DNA from: Actinomycetota bacterium
GTDB taxonomy: Bacteria; Actinomycetota; Thermoleophilia; RBG-16-64-13
Assembly (NCBI GenBank): GCA_003157225.1
Contig: PMIZ01000535.1
Location: forward strand, 879-14,890
Direction of reading: 5' to 3'
DNA length: 14,012 nt
Shown here: positions 6,787 through 13,845 of the stretch, one piece after another
How positions within the stretch are numbered: position 1 is the stretch's first letter
Layout of the letters: each line of letters begins with the position of its first letter
Notes under the pieces: model-generated
The model's database searches: none
What the model was told of the DNA's origin: nothing
What the model saw: the letters and a program-made list of their open reading frames with translations, nothing else
Made by a program: the position numbers and the translations under genes

Positions 6787-8865
6787 CTAGTCCAATTCCT
6801 CCCGCAGGCTTGTCTCGATCGTATCGTTGACTTCGCTGTCCACAGGGGACGCCACTTTGCGCCTGTGCTCCGCGTCTTCAGTATCCCGCCCCAGCAAGGC
6901 CGCCTCGCCTGTCATCATGGCATCGAAGGCTTTCGCTTTGAGCCGGCTGCGTGTGACCTCGATGCGGCTCCGCATGGAATCGTAGTCGACAGGCTCTTCT
7001 TCTGCCTCGGGCTCATCGCTCACAACGGGTTCTTCCGCGAGAACGAGTGGCTCAACCGCCGCGACCGGGGCGGGTTGCGGCTCTGGAGCGGCACTCGCGA
7101 AGGGAGTGGGTTGCGGCTCGGGAGCGGCGCTGGCGGTCGGTAGAACGGGCGCGACCGTCCAGTCGTCTTCGACGGGCGAAGCGACGACCGGAGAAACGAA
7201 CGGCTGTTCGAGTTCCTGCCGGATGCGACGACGTGTTTCCTCGATTCTCGCCTTGAGATCGTCCAGTGGGGCGACTTGCGCCGGAGGCGCCGTCTCGACC
7301 ATAGCTTCAACCGGCGGTGCCTCGATCGTAGACATTTCCTCCACGGGCGCTTCAAATTGGACCTCCATCGGCGCTTCCACCATGGGGGTGTCCATCACTG
7401 AAGACTCCGTGAACGGAGCCTCAACTAAACGGGACTCGCCCTCCTCGACCGGCAGTTCGACCACGGGCGGTTCCGCGACCGGCAGTTCCGCCACGGCGGA
7501 ATGCGACCCGGGCACTTCTACGTCCGGCTCCGACCAGCCAGTATCCGGCCATTCGTCGATGGTATCGCTCGTCGGAGATGAGACTTCGGCCTCAGGCACT
7601 GTCAACTCCGACCGTTCGGCCTCGTGCGCTGGCGCCGGTTCGCTGACTGGGAGTTCGACCAATGGTGACTCCTCGCGAGCCTCTGCGGGGGCCTCGGCGA
7701 CGGGAGCCGCATCGAAATCCCACGCCCAGCCGGTGCTTTTGGCAGCAGGCTGCGGGGATGCCAGAACTTCCGGTGTTTCGGCAGTCGGCGCTTCGGGCAC
7801 CGGTGCTTCGGCGGTTGGTGCTTCCAGCTCGGGCGTTTCGGCGACGGACGCAGCCGTCATCCAGTCCTCTGCCGATTCCACTGTCCAGGCCGCAGGCTGA
7901 AGGGTCTCAGCCGGAGCCTCTTGGACCGTCTCGGCGAGGGAGATATCCTCTGCCGCCGGCTCGCCGACAGCCTCCTCGGCGGCGGGCTGCGGGACCGCCA
8001 ATGCGGGCGACAAGATCGCTTCCCAATCAAATCCGGACGGAGCAGCGGTCTCCGCCGACGCGTCCGGAGCGGTGGTGCCCAACTCCGGTTCTTCCTCAAC
8101 GGGGGCTTCCGCGGGAACGGCTTCGATCTGCGGCGTTGCGACCGCCCACGAATCGAAGGCTTCGATCTCCGACGGTGCCACTTCAACGCTCGGCGGCTCT
8201 TCAGCCACCGGCCACATGCTCTCGAGCGCGGCTCCGTCAGCCAGCTGCGACCAGCTATCTGACGCTTCGAGCGCGGGCGCTTCTACCGCAGACGGCTCGG
8301 TCGCGGATGCTTCTACCTCGGGCGCTTCGACCGCAGACGGTTCGGCCACGGGCGCCTCGGCCGCCGGGGTGGCTTCGGCCACCGGGGCCACCTCAACAGG
8401 GGGAGCCTCCTCCACCAGGTCGAGTGAAGGCTCGGTGACCGGCGCGACGGGGGCTTCCGCGGGCGCTGGGGTGGGTGCGTAGACCCAGTCGGACACGGGA
8501 GCGGGCCAGACGGTAGGAGGCGCCTCGGAGACGGTGGACTCGCGAACTGGCGGGTAGGGCGCGTCGACCACGATGGCATCCAGGGAGGGTTTCGCCGCGA
8601 TGGGGACCTCAGTCACGAACGCCTCAGCCACAGGCGTATCAGGCACCGGGGGCTCAGCTACAGGGGCCTGGGCCACCGCAGCGGCCATGAGTGGGCTCTG
8701 AGCCTGGTACTCAGGCTGAGCGCCGTAAGTCGCCTCGGTCACGACCTGGCCGGCCGGGGCCTGTGCGCCTTGCAGAGCCGCTCTTTGCTGGTTCTTCCGC
8801 GAAAGGTAGTACCCCAGGGCTGCCCCCAGCGCACCACCCAGAAGGAATCTTCCCGCGCTATCCAT
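6787..8865 (-). CDS. Membrane-anchored protein with a long acidic Pro/Ala/Glu/Val-rich tail
   Basis: 692 residues; no named family. Residues 7-22 (FLLGGALGAALGYYLS) form one glycine-zipper membrane helix resembling YtxH-type N-termini; the RKNQQR that follows suggests the tail is cytoplasmic. From about 60 to 530 the chain is low-complexity, dominated by variants of PVAEAP and EAPxVE with few basic residues, and so probably disordered. Eight peptides with Trp in an acidic setting recur through it (for example SDW, FDSW, EDW, DEW, EDDW). The C-terminus holds two related helical motifs, LKARIEETRRRI (about 537-548) and MRSRIEVTRSRL (about 631-642); their IExTRxxL core recalls DUF3618 of actinobacteria. 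Start: AAGGAGG nine bases before the ATG at 8865 favours it over the frame's earlier start at 8907. It lies 124 nt after rarA. The function is unknown; an envelope scaffold is one possibility. Confidence 0.82.
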   Translation of the reverse strand: MDSAGRFLLGGALGAALGYYLSRKNQQRAALQGAQAPAGQVVTEATYGAQPEYQAQSPLMAAAVAQAPVAEPPVPDTPVAEAFVTEVPIAAKPSLDAIVVDAPYPPVRESTVSEAPPTVWPAPVSDWVYAPTPAPAEAPVAPVTEPSLDLVEEAPPVEVAPVAEATPAAEAPVAEPSAVEAPEVEASATEPSAVEAPALEASDSWSQLADGAALESMWPVAEEPPSVEVAPSEIEAFDSWAVATPQIEAVPAEAPVEEEPELGTTAPDASAETAAPSGFDWEAILSPALAVPQPAAEEAVGEPAAEDISLAETVQEAPAETLQPAAWTVESAEDWMTAASVAETPELEAPTAEAPVPEAPTAETPEVLASPQPAAKSTGWAWDFDAAPVAEAPAEAREESPLVELPVSEPAPAHEAERSELTVPEAEVSSPTSDTIDEWPDTGWSEPDVEVPGSHSAVAELPVAEPPVVELPVEEGESRLVEAPFTESSVMDTPMVEAPMEVQFEAPVEEMSTIEAPPVEAMVETAPPAQVAPLDDLKARIEETRRRIRQELEQPFVSPVVASPVEDDWTVAPVLPTASAAPEPQPTPFASAAPEPQPAPVAAVEPLVLAEEPVVSDEPEAEEEPVDYDSMRSRIEVTRSRLKAKAFDAMMTGEAALLGRDTEDAEHRRKVASPVDSEVNDTIETSLREELD
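7072..7131 (-). repeat. 36-nt period tandem repeat inside the acidic-tail gene
   Basis: Two 24-nt copies (7072-7095 and 7108-7131) differ at two positions and lie 36 nt apart. They encode the repeated peptide SAAPEPQP, a 12-residue period in the linker between the two C-terminal helical motifs. This is a recent in-frame duplication in a coding region. Confidence 0.75.
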
Positions 8866-8922
8866 CCCGATTCCCCTCCTTGGTACCCATGCTGTCCTTG
8901 CCGGCATCGCCCGACCAAACTG

Positions 8923-8928
8923 ATTTTA
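8923..8928 (-). promoter_or_regulatory. Candidate -10 hexamer for the acidic-tail gene
   Basis: The minus strand reads GCGTAAAATCAG; TAAAAT is 5/6 to the -10 consensus and stands out in this GC-rich region. It would give a leader of about 50 nt holding the strong AAGGAGG. No -35 is visible; read-through from rarA is also possible. Confidence 0.3.
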
Positions 8929-8989
8929 CGCTTATCAGCACTTCTCGCTGCTCTTTGTATCGGCTGCGGGCCTCGAATCTTGACCCAAC

Positions 8990-10330
8990 CTAGGTATCCA
9001 CGTCTTTCGCTCCTTCGTTTCGCAAGGTTCTCATCCTGGCGAGGAATTCCTGTATCCGAGCCTCGTCCCCTTCGCGGGTGGGTCGGTAGAACACCAGGTC
9101 CGACAGTCCATCGGGGAGGTGACGTTGCGATATGTACCCTCCGCTGGTGTGTGGATACTCGTAGCCAACGCCGTGGCCCAGATTTTTTGCCCCGCGATAG
9201 CCGGTGCTGCGCAGAAATACGGGAGGAGGTTGGGCGCCGTGCTCGTTGACCTCCGCCATCGCTTCCGCCATGGCCACGTAAGAAGCGTTGGACTTCGGCG
9301 CGGAGCTCAGATAGGTGACTCCTTGGGCCAGGTTGATCCGGCACTCAGGCAGCCCGACGAATTCCACCGCGCGTGACACCGCCACTGCCACCTCGAGGGC
9401 ACGCGGATCCGCGTTGCCGATGTCCTCGGAGGCGAAGATGACGAGACGCCGAGCGATGAATTTGGGATCCTCTCCGCCGGTGAGCATGACGGCCAGATAG
9501 TATAGAGCCGCATCCGGGTCCGAACCGCGGAGGCTCTTGATGAAAGCGGAGATAACGTCGTAGTGCGCGTCGGCCCCCTTGTCGTAGAGCACCAGTTTCC
9601 GTTGGGCCGCCTCCTCCACGGTGGCCTGGTCGAGACTGGTGAGCCCTTTGGAACCGGCAAGCACGAGTGAGCGCTCGAGTATGGTGAATGCCCGACGCGC
9701 GTCACCCAGCGCTCCTTCGGCTATCAGATCAAGCGCGTCGTCATCCACGGCCAGCTGCCGGGCAGGCGGGAACCGGGACGTCGCCCGCTCGAGCAGGGTG
9801 CGGATGTCCTCTTTGGGCAAGGGCAGGAACTGATAGAGCTCCGAACGAGAGATGAGGGCCGGGATGACTTCGAAGTACGGATTCTCGGTGGACGCCCCGA
9901 TGAGCGTGACGATGCCGTCTTCAACGGCATGAAGAAGAGCGTCCTGCTGGGCTTTCGAGAAACGGTGCACCTCGTCGATGAAGAGGACGGTGCGACGGCC
10001 CGTCTGCGCCCTGCGGTCGCGCGCCCGATCGATGACCTTGCGCACCTCAGCCACTCCCGAGCTGACCGCCGACAGCTCCTCATACCCGGAGCCGGTTTCG
10101 GCCGCCACCAGGCGAGCAACGGTGGTCTTGCCTGTCCCCGGCGGACCGAAGAAGATCATGGAGCTGATGGTGCCCGTCTCCACGGCCACGCGCAGAGCCG
10201 CGCCCTCCCCGAGCAGCTGCGCTTGCCCCACCACCTCGCTCAGCCTCCCGGGTCGCATGCGCGCAGCCAGGGGGGCGGTCGCCGACAAATCGGCCTTCAA
10301 ACCGGCGCTGAACAGGTCTTCGTGTTCCAT
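8990..10330 (-). CDS. rarA: Replication-associated recombination protein A (RarA/MgsA)
   Basis: 446-residue AAA+ ATPase of the RarA/MgsA/WRNIP1 family, which acts at stalled replication forks and is related to clamp-loader subunits. Motifs: Walker A GPPGTGKTT (62-70), Walker B VLFIDEVHRF (115-124), sensor 1 GASTENP (145-151), an arginine-finger region SRSELYQF near 161-168, and sensor 2 GDARRAFT at about 219-226. The C-terminal tetramerisation part is present and typical (ALYYLAVMLTGGEDPKFIARR, then SEDIGNADP, and the late YPHTSGGY). Length is normal. The start is the ATG at 10330; it has no Shine-Dalgarno but a TAGAAT box ends 6 nt before it, so the message is probably leaderless. Divergent from the HNH gene. 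Confidence 0.97.
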   Translation of the reverse strand: MEHEDLFSAGLKADLSATAPLAARMRPGRLSEVVGQAQLLGEGAALRVAVETGTISSMIFFGPPGTGKTTVARLVAAETGSGYEELSAVSSGVAEVRKVIDRARDRRAQTGRRTVLFIDEVHRFSKAQQDALLHAVEDGIVTLIGASTENPYFEVIPALISRSELYQFLPLPKEDIRTLLERATSRFPPARQLAVDDDALDLIAEGALGDARRAFTILERSLVLAGSKGLTSLDQATVEEAAQRKLVLYDKGADAHYDVISAFIKSLRGSDPDAALYYLAVMLTGGEDPKFIARRLVIFASEDIGNADPRALEVAVAVSRAVEFVGLPECRINLAQGVTYLSSAPKSNASYVAMAEAMAEVNEHGAQPPPVFLRSTGYRGAKNLGHGVGYEYPHTSGGYISQRHLPDGLSDLVFYRPTREGDEARIQEFLARMRTLRNEGAKDVDT

Positions 10331-10336
10331 GTCTGG

Positions 10337-10342
10337 ATTCTA
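10337..10342 (-). promoter_or_regulatory. -10 hexamer placing rarA as a leaderless gene
   Basis: The minus strand reads TAGAAT-CCAGAC-ATG. Six nt between the -10 box and the ATG puts the start of transcription at the start codon itself. No Shine-Dalgarno lies upstream, and no clear -35 is seen. Confidence 0.5.
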
Positions 10343-10382
10343 CTCAGCAGCCTTACACTTCGCCACCGCGCTCGTGATTGGC

Positions 10383-10388
10383 TAGAAT
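10383..10388 (+). promoter_or_regulatory. -10 hexamer for the HNH gene
   Basis: TAGAAT in GGCTAGAATATGC, 30 nt before the chosen ATG. The expected leader of about 24 nt holds the GGGGGGTGA ribosome site. It is the divergent partner of the rarA box, with 40 nt between the two hexamers. Confidence 0.4.
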
Positions 10389-10418
10389 ATGCTAGAACCG
10401 CTTCAGCGGGGGGTGAGC

Positions 10419-10925
10419 ATGCTCCGTCAGGTACTGGTACTCAACTCTACCTACGAGCCGGTGAATGTCTGCTCGACGCACCGGGCGATCGTGCTGCTGC
10501 TCAAGGGCAAGGCTGAAGCCGTGGAAACCGGCGGCACCGTGTATCACTCGGAGCGGGCGACGTTCGTCGCGCCAATCGTTATCCGCTTGACCCAGTACGT
10601 CCGCCTGCCTCGGCCGGACGGACGGCGTCTCTCCCGACGCGCGGTCCTCGCCCGCGATGGCTATCGCTGCCAGTACTGCGGCAGCACCCGCCACCTCACC
10701 ATCGATCACATCGTCCCGCGCAGCCGGGGTGGGCTCGACTCCTGGGACAACGTCATCACCTCGTGCGCACCCTGCAACGTGCGCAAAGGCGCCGCGCTGC
10801 CTCACGAGGTCGGGATGTCACCGTCGCGGCGGCCGCGGCCGCCGCTCCCCGGGGACTTCGTTCTGGCCTGCCAGCGAGTGGTGCCCGACGCCTGGCTGCC
10901 CTATTTGGAGCTAGCCGTAGCGTAG
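10419..10925 (+). CDS. HNH endonuclease family protein
   Basis: 168 residues. The N-terminal part (LRQVLVLNSTYEPVNV, then RAIVLLLKGKAEAVE) is the conserved front of a widespread stand-alone HNH family common in actinobacteria. The nuclease domain has a treble-clef zinc site: CxxC at 84-87 (CQYCG), the catalytic DH pair in TIDHIVPRSRGG (96-97), Asn111 in DNVITSC, and CxxC at 116-119 followed by N-x-x-K-G. All expected residues are present, so it should be active on DNA, but the biological role of this family is not known to me. Start: GGGGGGTGA just before the ATG at 10419 favours it over the ATG at 10389; a GTG at 10413 in the same frame is possible. Its last 25 nt overlap accA tail to tail. 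Confidence 0.88.
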   Translation: MLRQVLVLNSTYEPVNVCSTHRAIVLLLKGKAEAVETGGTVYHSERATFVAPIVIRLTQYVRLPRPDGRRLSRRAVLARDGYRCQYCGSTRHLTIDHIVPRSRGGLDSWDNVITSCAPCNVRKGAALPHEVGMSPSRRPRPPLPGDFVLACQRVVPDAWLPYLELAVA

Positions 10926-11728
10926 CTCCCCATCTTCAGGTACTTCTCGTGTCTCAGCCGGAGCCGTTCCGCCGGTTCCAGATCCACGAGGCCATCCAGG
11001 GCGAGCTCGATCTCCCGCAACAGGCGGTTCGCCATCTGCCGGTGGTCGGTGTGGGCTCCGCCCGGAGGCTCGGGGATCACGGCGTCGATCAGCCCAAGCT
11101 CGAACAGATCGCTCGCGGACACCCGTAGAGCCGCCGCCGCCCTGGGCCCCTCGGCCGCGTCGCGCCAAACCAGGGCGCCGCAGGCCTCGGGGGAGATGAC
11201 CGAATAGGTGGAGTTCTCGAGCATGAACACCCGGTCTGCAAGCGCGAGCGCCAACGCGCCGCCGGAGCCTCCCTCGCCGATCACCACTGTGACAGTAGGC
11301 GTCGTGAGGCCGGCGAAGGTCTCGATGCTGCGGGCGATGGCCCCGGCCTGCCCGCCTTCTTCGGCGTCCTTGCCCGGGTAGGCCCCTGGCGTGTCGACCA
11401 GGGTGACCACCGGCAAGCCGAACTTCTCTCCCAATCGCGCGAGCCGCATGGCCTTGCGGTAGCCCTCAGGCCGCGGCATCCCGAAGCTGCGTTCTTGCCG
11501 CTCTTTGAGCGTGTGGCCTTTCTGAGTTCCGATGAGCACGATGCGCCGCCGCCCCAAGGTCGTCAGACCGGCGACCACTGCCTTGTCGTCCCCGTGAAGC
11601 CGGTCACCGCTCAGTTCGAGGAAATCGGGGAATGCGACTGCGATGTAGTCGAGTGTCTGCGGCCGCTCGGCGTGCCGGGCGAGAAGCACTCGCTCCCAGG
11701 CCTGCTCGGGTGTCTGACGGTCAGACAT
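10901..11728 (-). CDS. accA: Acetyl-CoA carboxylase carboxyltransferase subunit alpha
   Basis: Cytoplasmic enzyme that, with AccD, moves the carboxyl group from biotin on BCCP to acetyl-CoA to make malonyl-CoA, the first committed step of fatty acid synthesis. The 275 residues carry the family blocks LSGDRLHGDDKA (39-50), GTQKGHTLKER (67-77), VDTPGAYPG (111-119), GEGGSGGALA (141-150) and VISPEACGALVW (167-178). It is somewhat shorter at the N-terminus than the E. coli protein (319), as in several other lineages. Two ATGs are possible, 11737 and 11728; AAGGGG abuts the first and sits nine bases from the second, so I take 11728. That start overlaps the accD stop by 8 nt, giving translational coupling that suits a heteromeric complex. 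Confidence 0.96.
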   Translation of the reverse strand: MSDRQTPEQAWERVLLARHAERPQTLDYIAVAFPDFLELSGDRLHGDDKAVVAGLTTLGRRRIVLIGTQKGHTLKERQERSFGMPRPEGYRKAMRLARLGEKFGLPVVTLVDTPGAYPGKDAEEGGQAGAIARSIETFAGLTTPTVTVVIGEGGSGGALALALADRVFMLENSTYSVISPEACGALVWRDAAEGPRAAAALRVSASDLFELGLIDAVIPEPPGGAHTDHRQMANRLLREIELALDGLVDLEPAERLRLRHEKYLKMGSYATASSK

Positions 11729-12569
11729 GGGCACCATCCCCTTGCAGCAGCGATAGAATCCCCACGAGCCTGTCGCGAAGCTGTCGGCGGTCCACTACCA
11801 TATCTACCTGGCCGTGCGCGAGCTGCGACTCGGAAGACCCGAAGCCGGGTGGCAGCTTCTCACGTATCGTCTGCTCGATGATGCGCGGGCCTGCGAAGCT
11901 CATCACCGCCCCGGGCTCGGCAATGATCACGTCGGCCACAGTGGAGAAACTGGCGAAGACGCCTCCCGTGGTGGGATGGGTAAGGATGGTGACGTAGGGC
12001 AGGTGGGCGTTAGCCAACTTCTGCACCGACACGACGGTCTTTGCCATCTGCATCAGCGAGAAGAGGCCTTCCTGCATGCGTGCTCCTCCAGAACCGGCTA
12101 CCACCACCAGGGCCATGCGCCGGTCGACCGCTGCTTGAGCAAGCCGGTAGAAACGCTCACCCACGACGGACCCCATCGATCCCCCGAGAAACTTGAAATC
12201 GAGCACGCCGATGCCGGCCGGCCGGCCGGCGATCTCGCAGGTCGCCGCGAGAAAGGCCTCGGTCAGCCCAGTATCGAGCTGCGCGTCGGACAGCCGCTGG
12301 GGATAGGGACGCAGATCGACGAAATCGAGCGGATCGACCGCCCTCACCTCTTCGCCCAGGAAGCTGACCGTGCCCGCGTCGGCAAATTGGGCGATCCGCT
12401 CGTGCGAGGGGAGGGGGTAATGGTAGGAGCAATGCGGGCAGACGCGAAGGGACTTGTCCAGTTCGCCCGGTTGCAGGAGGGCATTGCAATTCTTGCAGCG
12501 CTCGCCCGCGGCCTCAGGGCCGGGCGGCGGCTCCTTCCTCGCGACCTGTATGGTTACGTACTTAGCCAT
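11721..12569 (-). CDS. accD: Acetyl-CoA carboxylase carboxyltransferase subunit beta
   Basis: 282 residues, partner of AccA. An N-terminal zinc ribbon has four Cys: C25 and C28 (CKNC), C44 and C47 (CPHC). The crotonase-fold catalytic part shows FLGGSMGSVVGERF (127-140), the oxyanion region SGGARMQEG (160-168), HPTTGGVFASF (198-208) and FAGPRIIEQT (225-234), all typical of AccD. The order accD then accA with separate subunits differs from the fused acyl-CoA carboxylases of mycobacteria. The ATG overlaps the fabF stop by 8 nt (ATGGCTAA) and has little of its own ribosome site, so it is likely translated by coupling. The biotin carboxylase (AccC) and BCCP (AccB) genes are not in the window. Confidence 0.96.
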   Translation of the reverse strand: MAKYVTIQVARKEPPPGPEAAGERCKNCNALLQPGELDKSLRVCPHCSYHYPLPSHERIAQFADAGTVSFLGEEVRAVDPLDFVDLRPYPQRLSDAQLDTGLTEAFLAATCEIAGRPAGIGVLDFKFLGGSMGSVVGERFYRLAQAAVDRRMALVVVAGSGGARMQEGLFSLMQMAKTVVSVQKLANAHLPYVTILTHPTTGGVFASFSTVADVIIAEPGAVMSFAGPRIIEQTIREKLPPGFGSSESQLAHGQVDMVVDRRQLRDRLVGILSLLQGDGAHV

Positions 12570-13833
12570 GCCACTTGCGCAGGACTATCGCGGCGTCGTG
12601 CCCGCCGAAACCGAAGCTGTTGGACATGGCGACGTTCACTTCAGCCTTCCTGGCGACGTTGGGGACGTAGTCGAGGTCACAGTCCGGATCAGGCTGGTCG
12701 AGATTGATGGTGGGGGCTACCATGCCGGCCTCCATACACAGTACGGTGGCGGCCGCCTCGAGCGCCCCGGCAGCACCCAGGCAGTGGCCGAACATGCTCT
12801 TGCTGGAGCTTACCATCACTTTGCCCGCATGGGCGCCGAGCGACAGCTTGATGGCCTTGGTCTCCATGGCATCGCCGAGCGGAGTGGAGGTCCCGTGGGC
12901 GTTGATGTAGTCAACGTCGGACGGATCGAGGCCCGCGTCGCGCAGGGCACGTGTCATGGCGAGCGCCGCGGGCTCACCGGTCTCGTCGGGCTCGGTTAGG
13001 TGAAACGCGTCCGCGGCCATGCCGTAGCCAACGAACTCGGCGTAGATGTGGGCGCCGCGGTCGAGGGCATGCTGCAGTTCTTCAAGAACCAGCACGCCGC
13101 TGCCCTCACCCATGACGAAACCGTCGCGTCCGGCGTCGAACGGTCGGCTCGCCCGCTCCGGCTCGTCATTGCGTGCCGAAAGAGCGCGCATGGCTGCGAA
13201 CGCCGACATGCCCACTTCATTCACCGCCGCCTCCGCTCCACCGGCAAACATGGCCGTCGCGTCACCTCGCCGGATGATGTTGAAGGCGTCGCCGAGCGCG
13301 TTGGTGCCGGCCGCGCAAGCTGTGCAGGTAGCGTTGACCGGGCCTTTGAGACCCAGCAGGATCGAACTGCATGCTGAGGCCATGTTGGGGATCATCATCG
13401 GGATGAAGAAGGGGCTCACGCGGGTTGGCCCCTTTTCGAGGAGGACGCCGATCTGGTCGTAGAAGGTGGCAAGACCGCCGACCCCCGAGCCGATGAGCGC
13501 GCCCACCGCGTACGGGTCTTCTGTCACCGGGAAGCCGGAATCGGCAAGGGCGAGCGTGGCTGCCGAGGCCCCATATTGGGCGTACAGGTCCATGCGTCTG
13601 GCCTGTTTCTTGTCGATGAAGGATGAAGCATCAAAGTCCCGTATCTCGCCGGCTATCTTGACGGGGAACTCTGTGGTATCGAACCGCTGGATGCGTTTCA
13701 CTCCCGACCGGCCCACCAGAAGCCCCTCCAGGAACGGCTCTCTGCCGATGCCAAGCGACGAGACCACGCCTACTCCCGTCACCACCACACGCTTCAGTTC
13801 GATGGTCTTCGGTGCACCCTTCATATCCGCCAC
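12562..13833 (-). CDS. fabF: Beta-ketoacyl-ACP synthase II
   Basis: Condensing enzyme of type II fatty acid synthesis; it joins malonyl-ACP to a growing acyl-ACP. 423 residues with an intact Cys-His-His triad: Cys173 in NATCTACAAGTNALGDAF, His313 in NAHGTSTPLGD and His350 in SSSKSMFGHCLGAAG, with the conserved Lys345. The glycine-rich C-terminal SFGFGGHDA is also present. The first nine or so residues are an extra, non-conserved lead. Start: the GTG at 13833 has AGGAGG five bases upstream, whereas the ATG at 13824 would be 14 bases away. It is 12 nt downstream of fabG and overlaps accD at its end. FabB is a possible alternative name, but length and context favour FabF. Confidence 0.96.
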   Translation of the reverse strand: MADMKGAPKTIELKRVVVTGVGVVSSLGIGREPFLEGLLVGRSGVKRIQRFDTTEFPVKIAGEIRDFDASSFIDKKQARRMDLYAQYGASAATLALADSGFPVTEDPYAVGALIGSGVGGLATFYDQIGVLLEKGPTRVSPFFIPMMIPNMASACSSILLGLKGPVNATCTACAAGTNALGDAFNIIRRGDATAMFAGGAEAAVNEVGMSAFAAMRALSARNDEPERASRPFDAGRDGFVMGEGSGVLVLEELQHALDRGAHIYAEFVGYGMAADAFHLTEPDETGEPAALAMTRALRDAGLDPSDVDYINAHGTSTPLGDAMETKAIKLSLGAHAGKVMVSSSKSMFGHCLGAAGALEAAATVLCMEAGMVAPTINLDQPDPDCDLDYVPNVARKAEVNVAMSNSFGFGGHDAAIVLRKWHG

Positions 13834-13845
13834 CTTCCCCTCCTG

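Noticed and set aside
7106..8482. Long plus-strand open frames rich in Ser, Gly, Ala and Thr opposite the acidic-tail gene
   Set aside because: They are antisense shadows of a repetitive GC-rich coding region; the minus strand frame is longer, has a strong Shine-Dalgarno, a membrane helix and structured ends.
6787..8865. CRISPR-like or satellite repeat array
   Set aside because: The repetition is at peptide level (PVAEAP variants) with irregular spacing and an open frame; there are no identical repeats with unique spacers.
10419..10925. HNH protein as part of an anti-phage or restriction system
   Set aside because: It is a stand-alone member of a widespread chromosomal family, with no methylase, helicase or other defence gene beside it.
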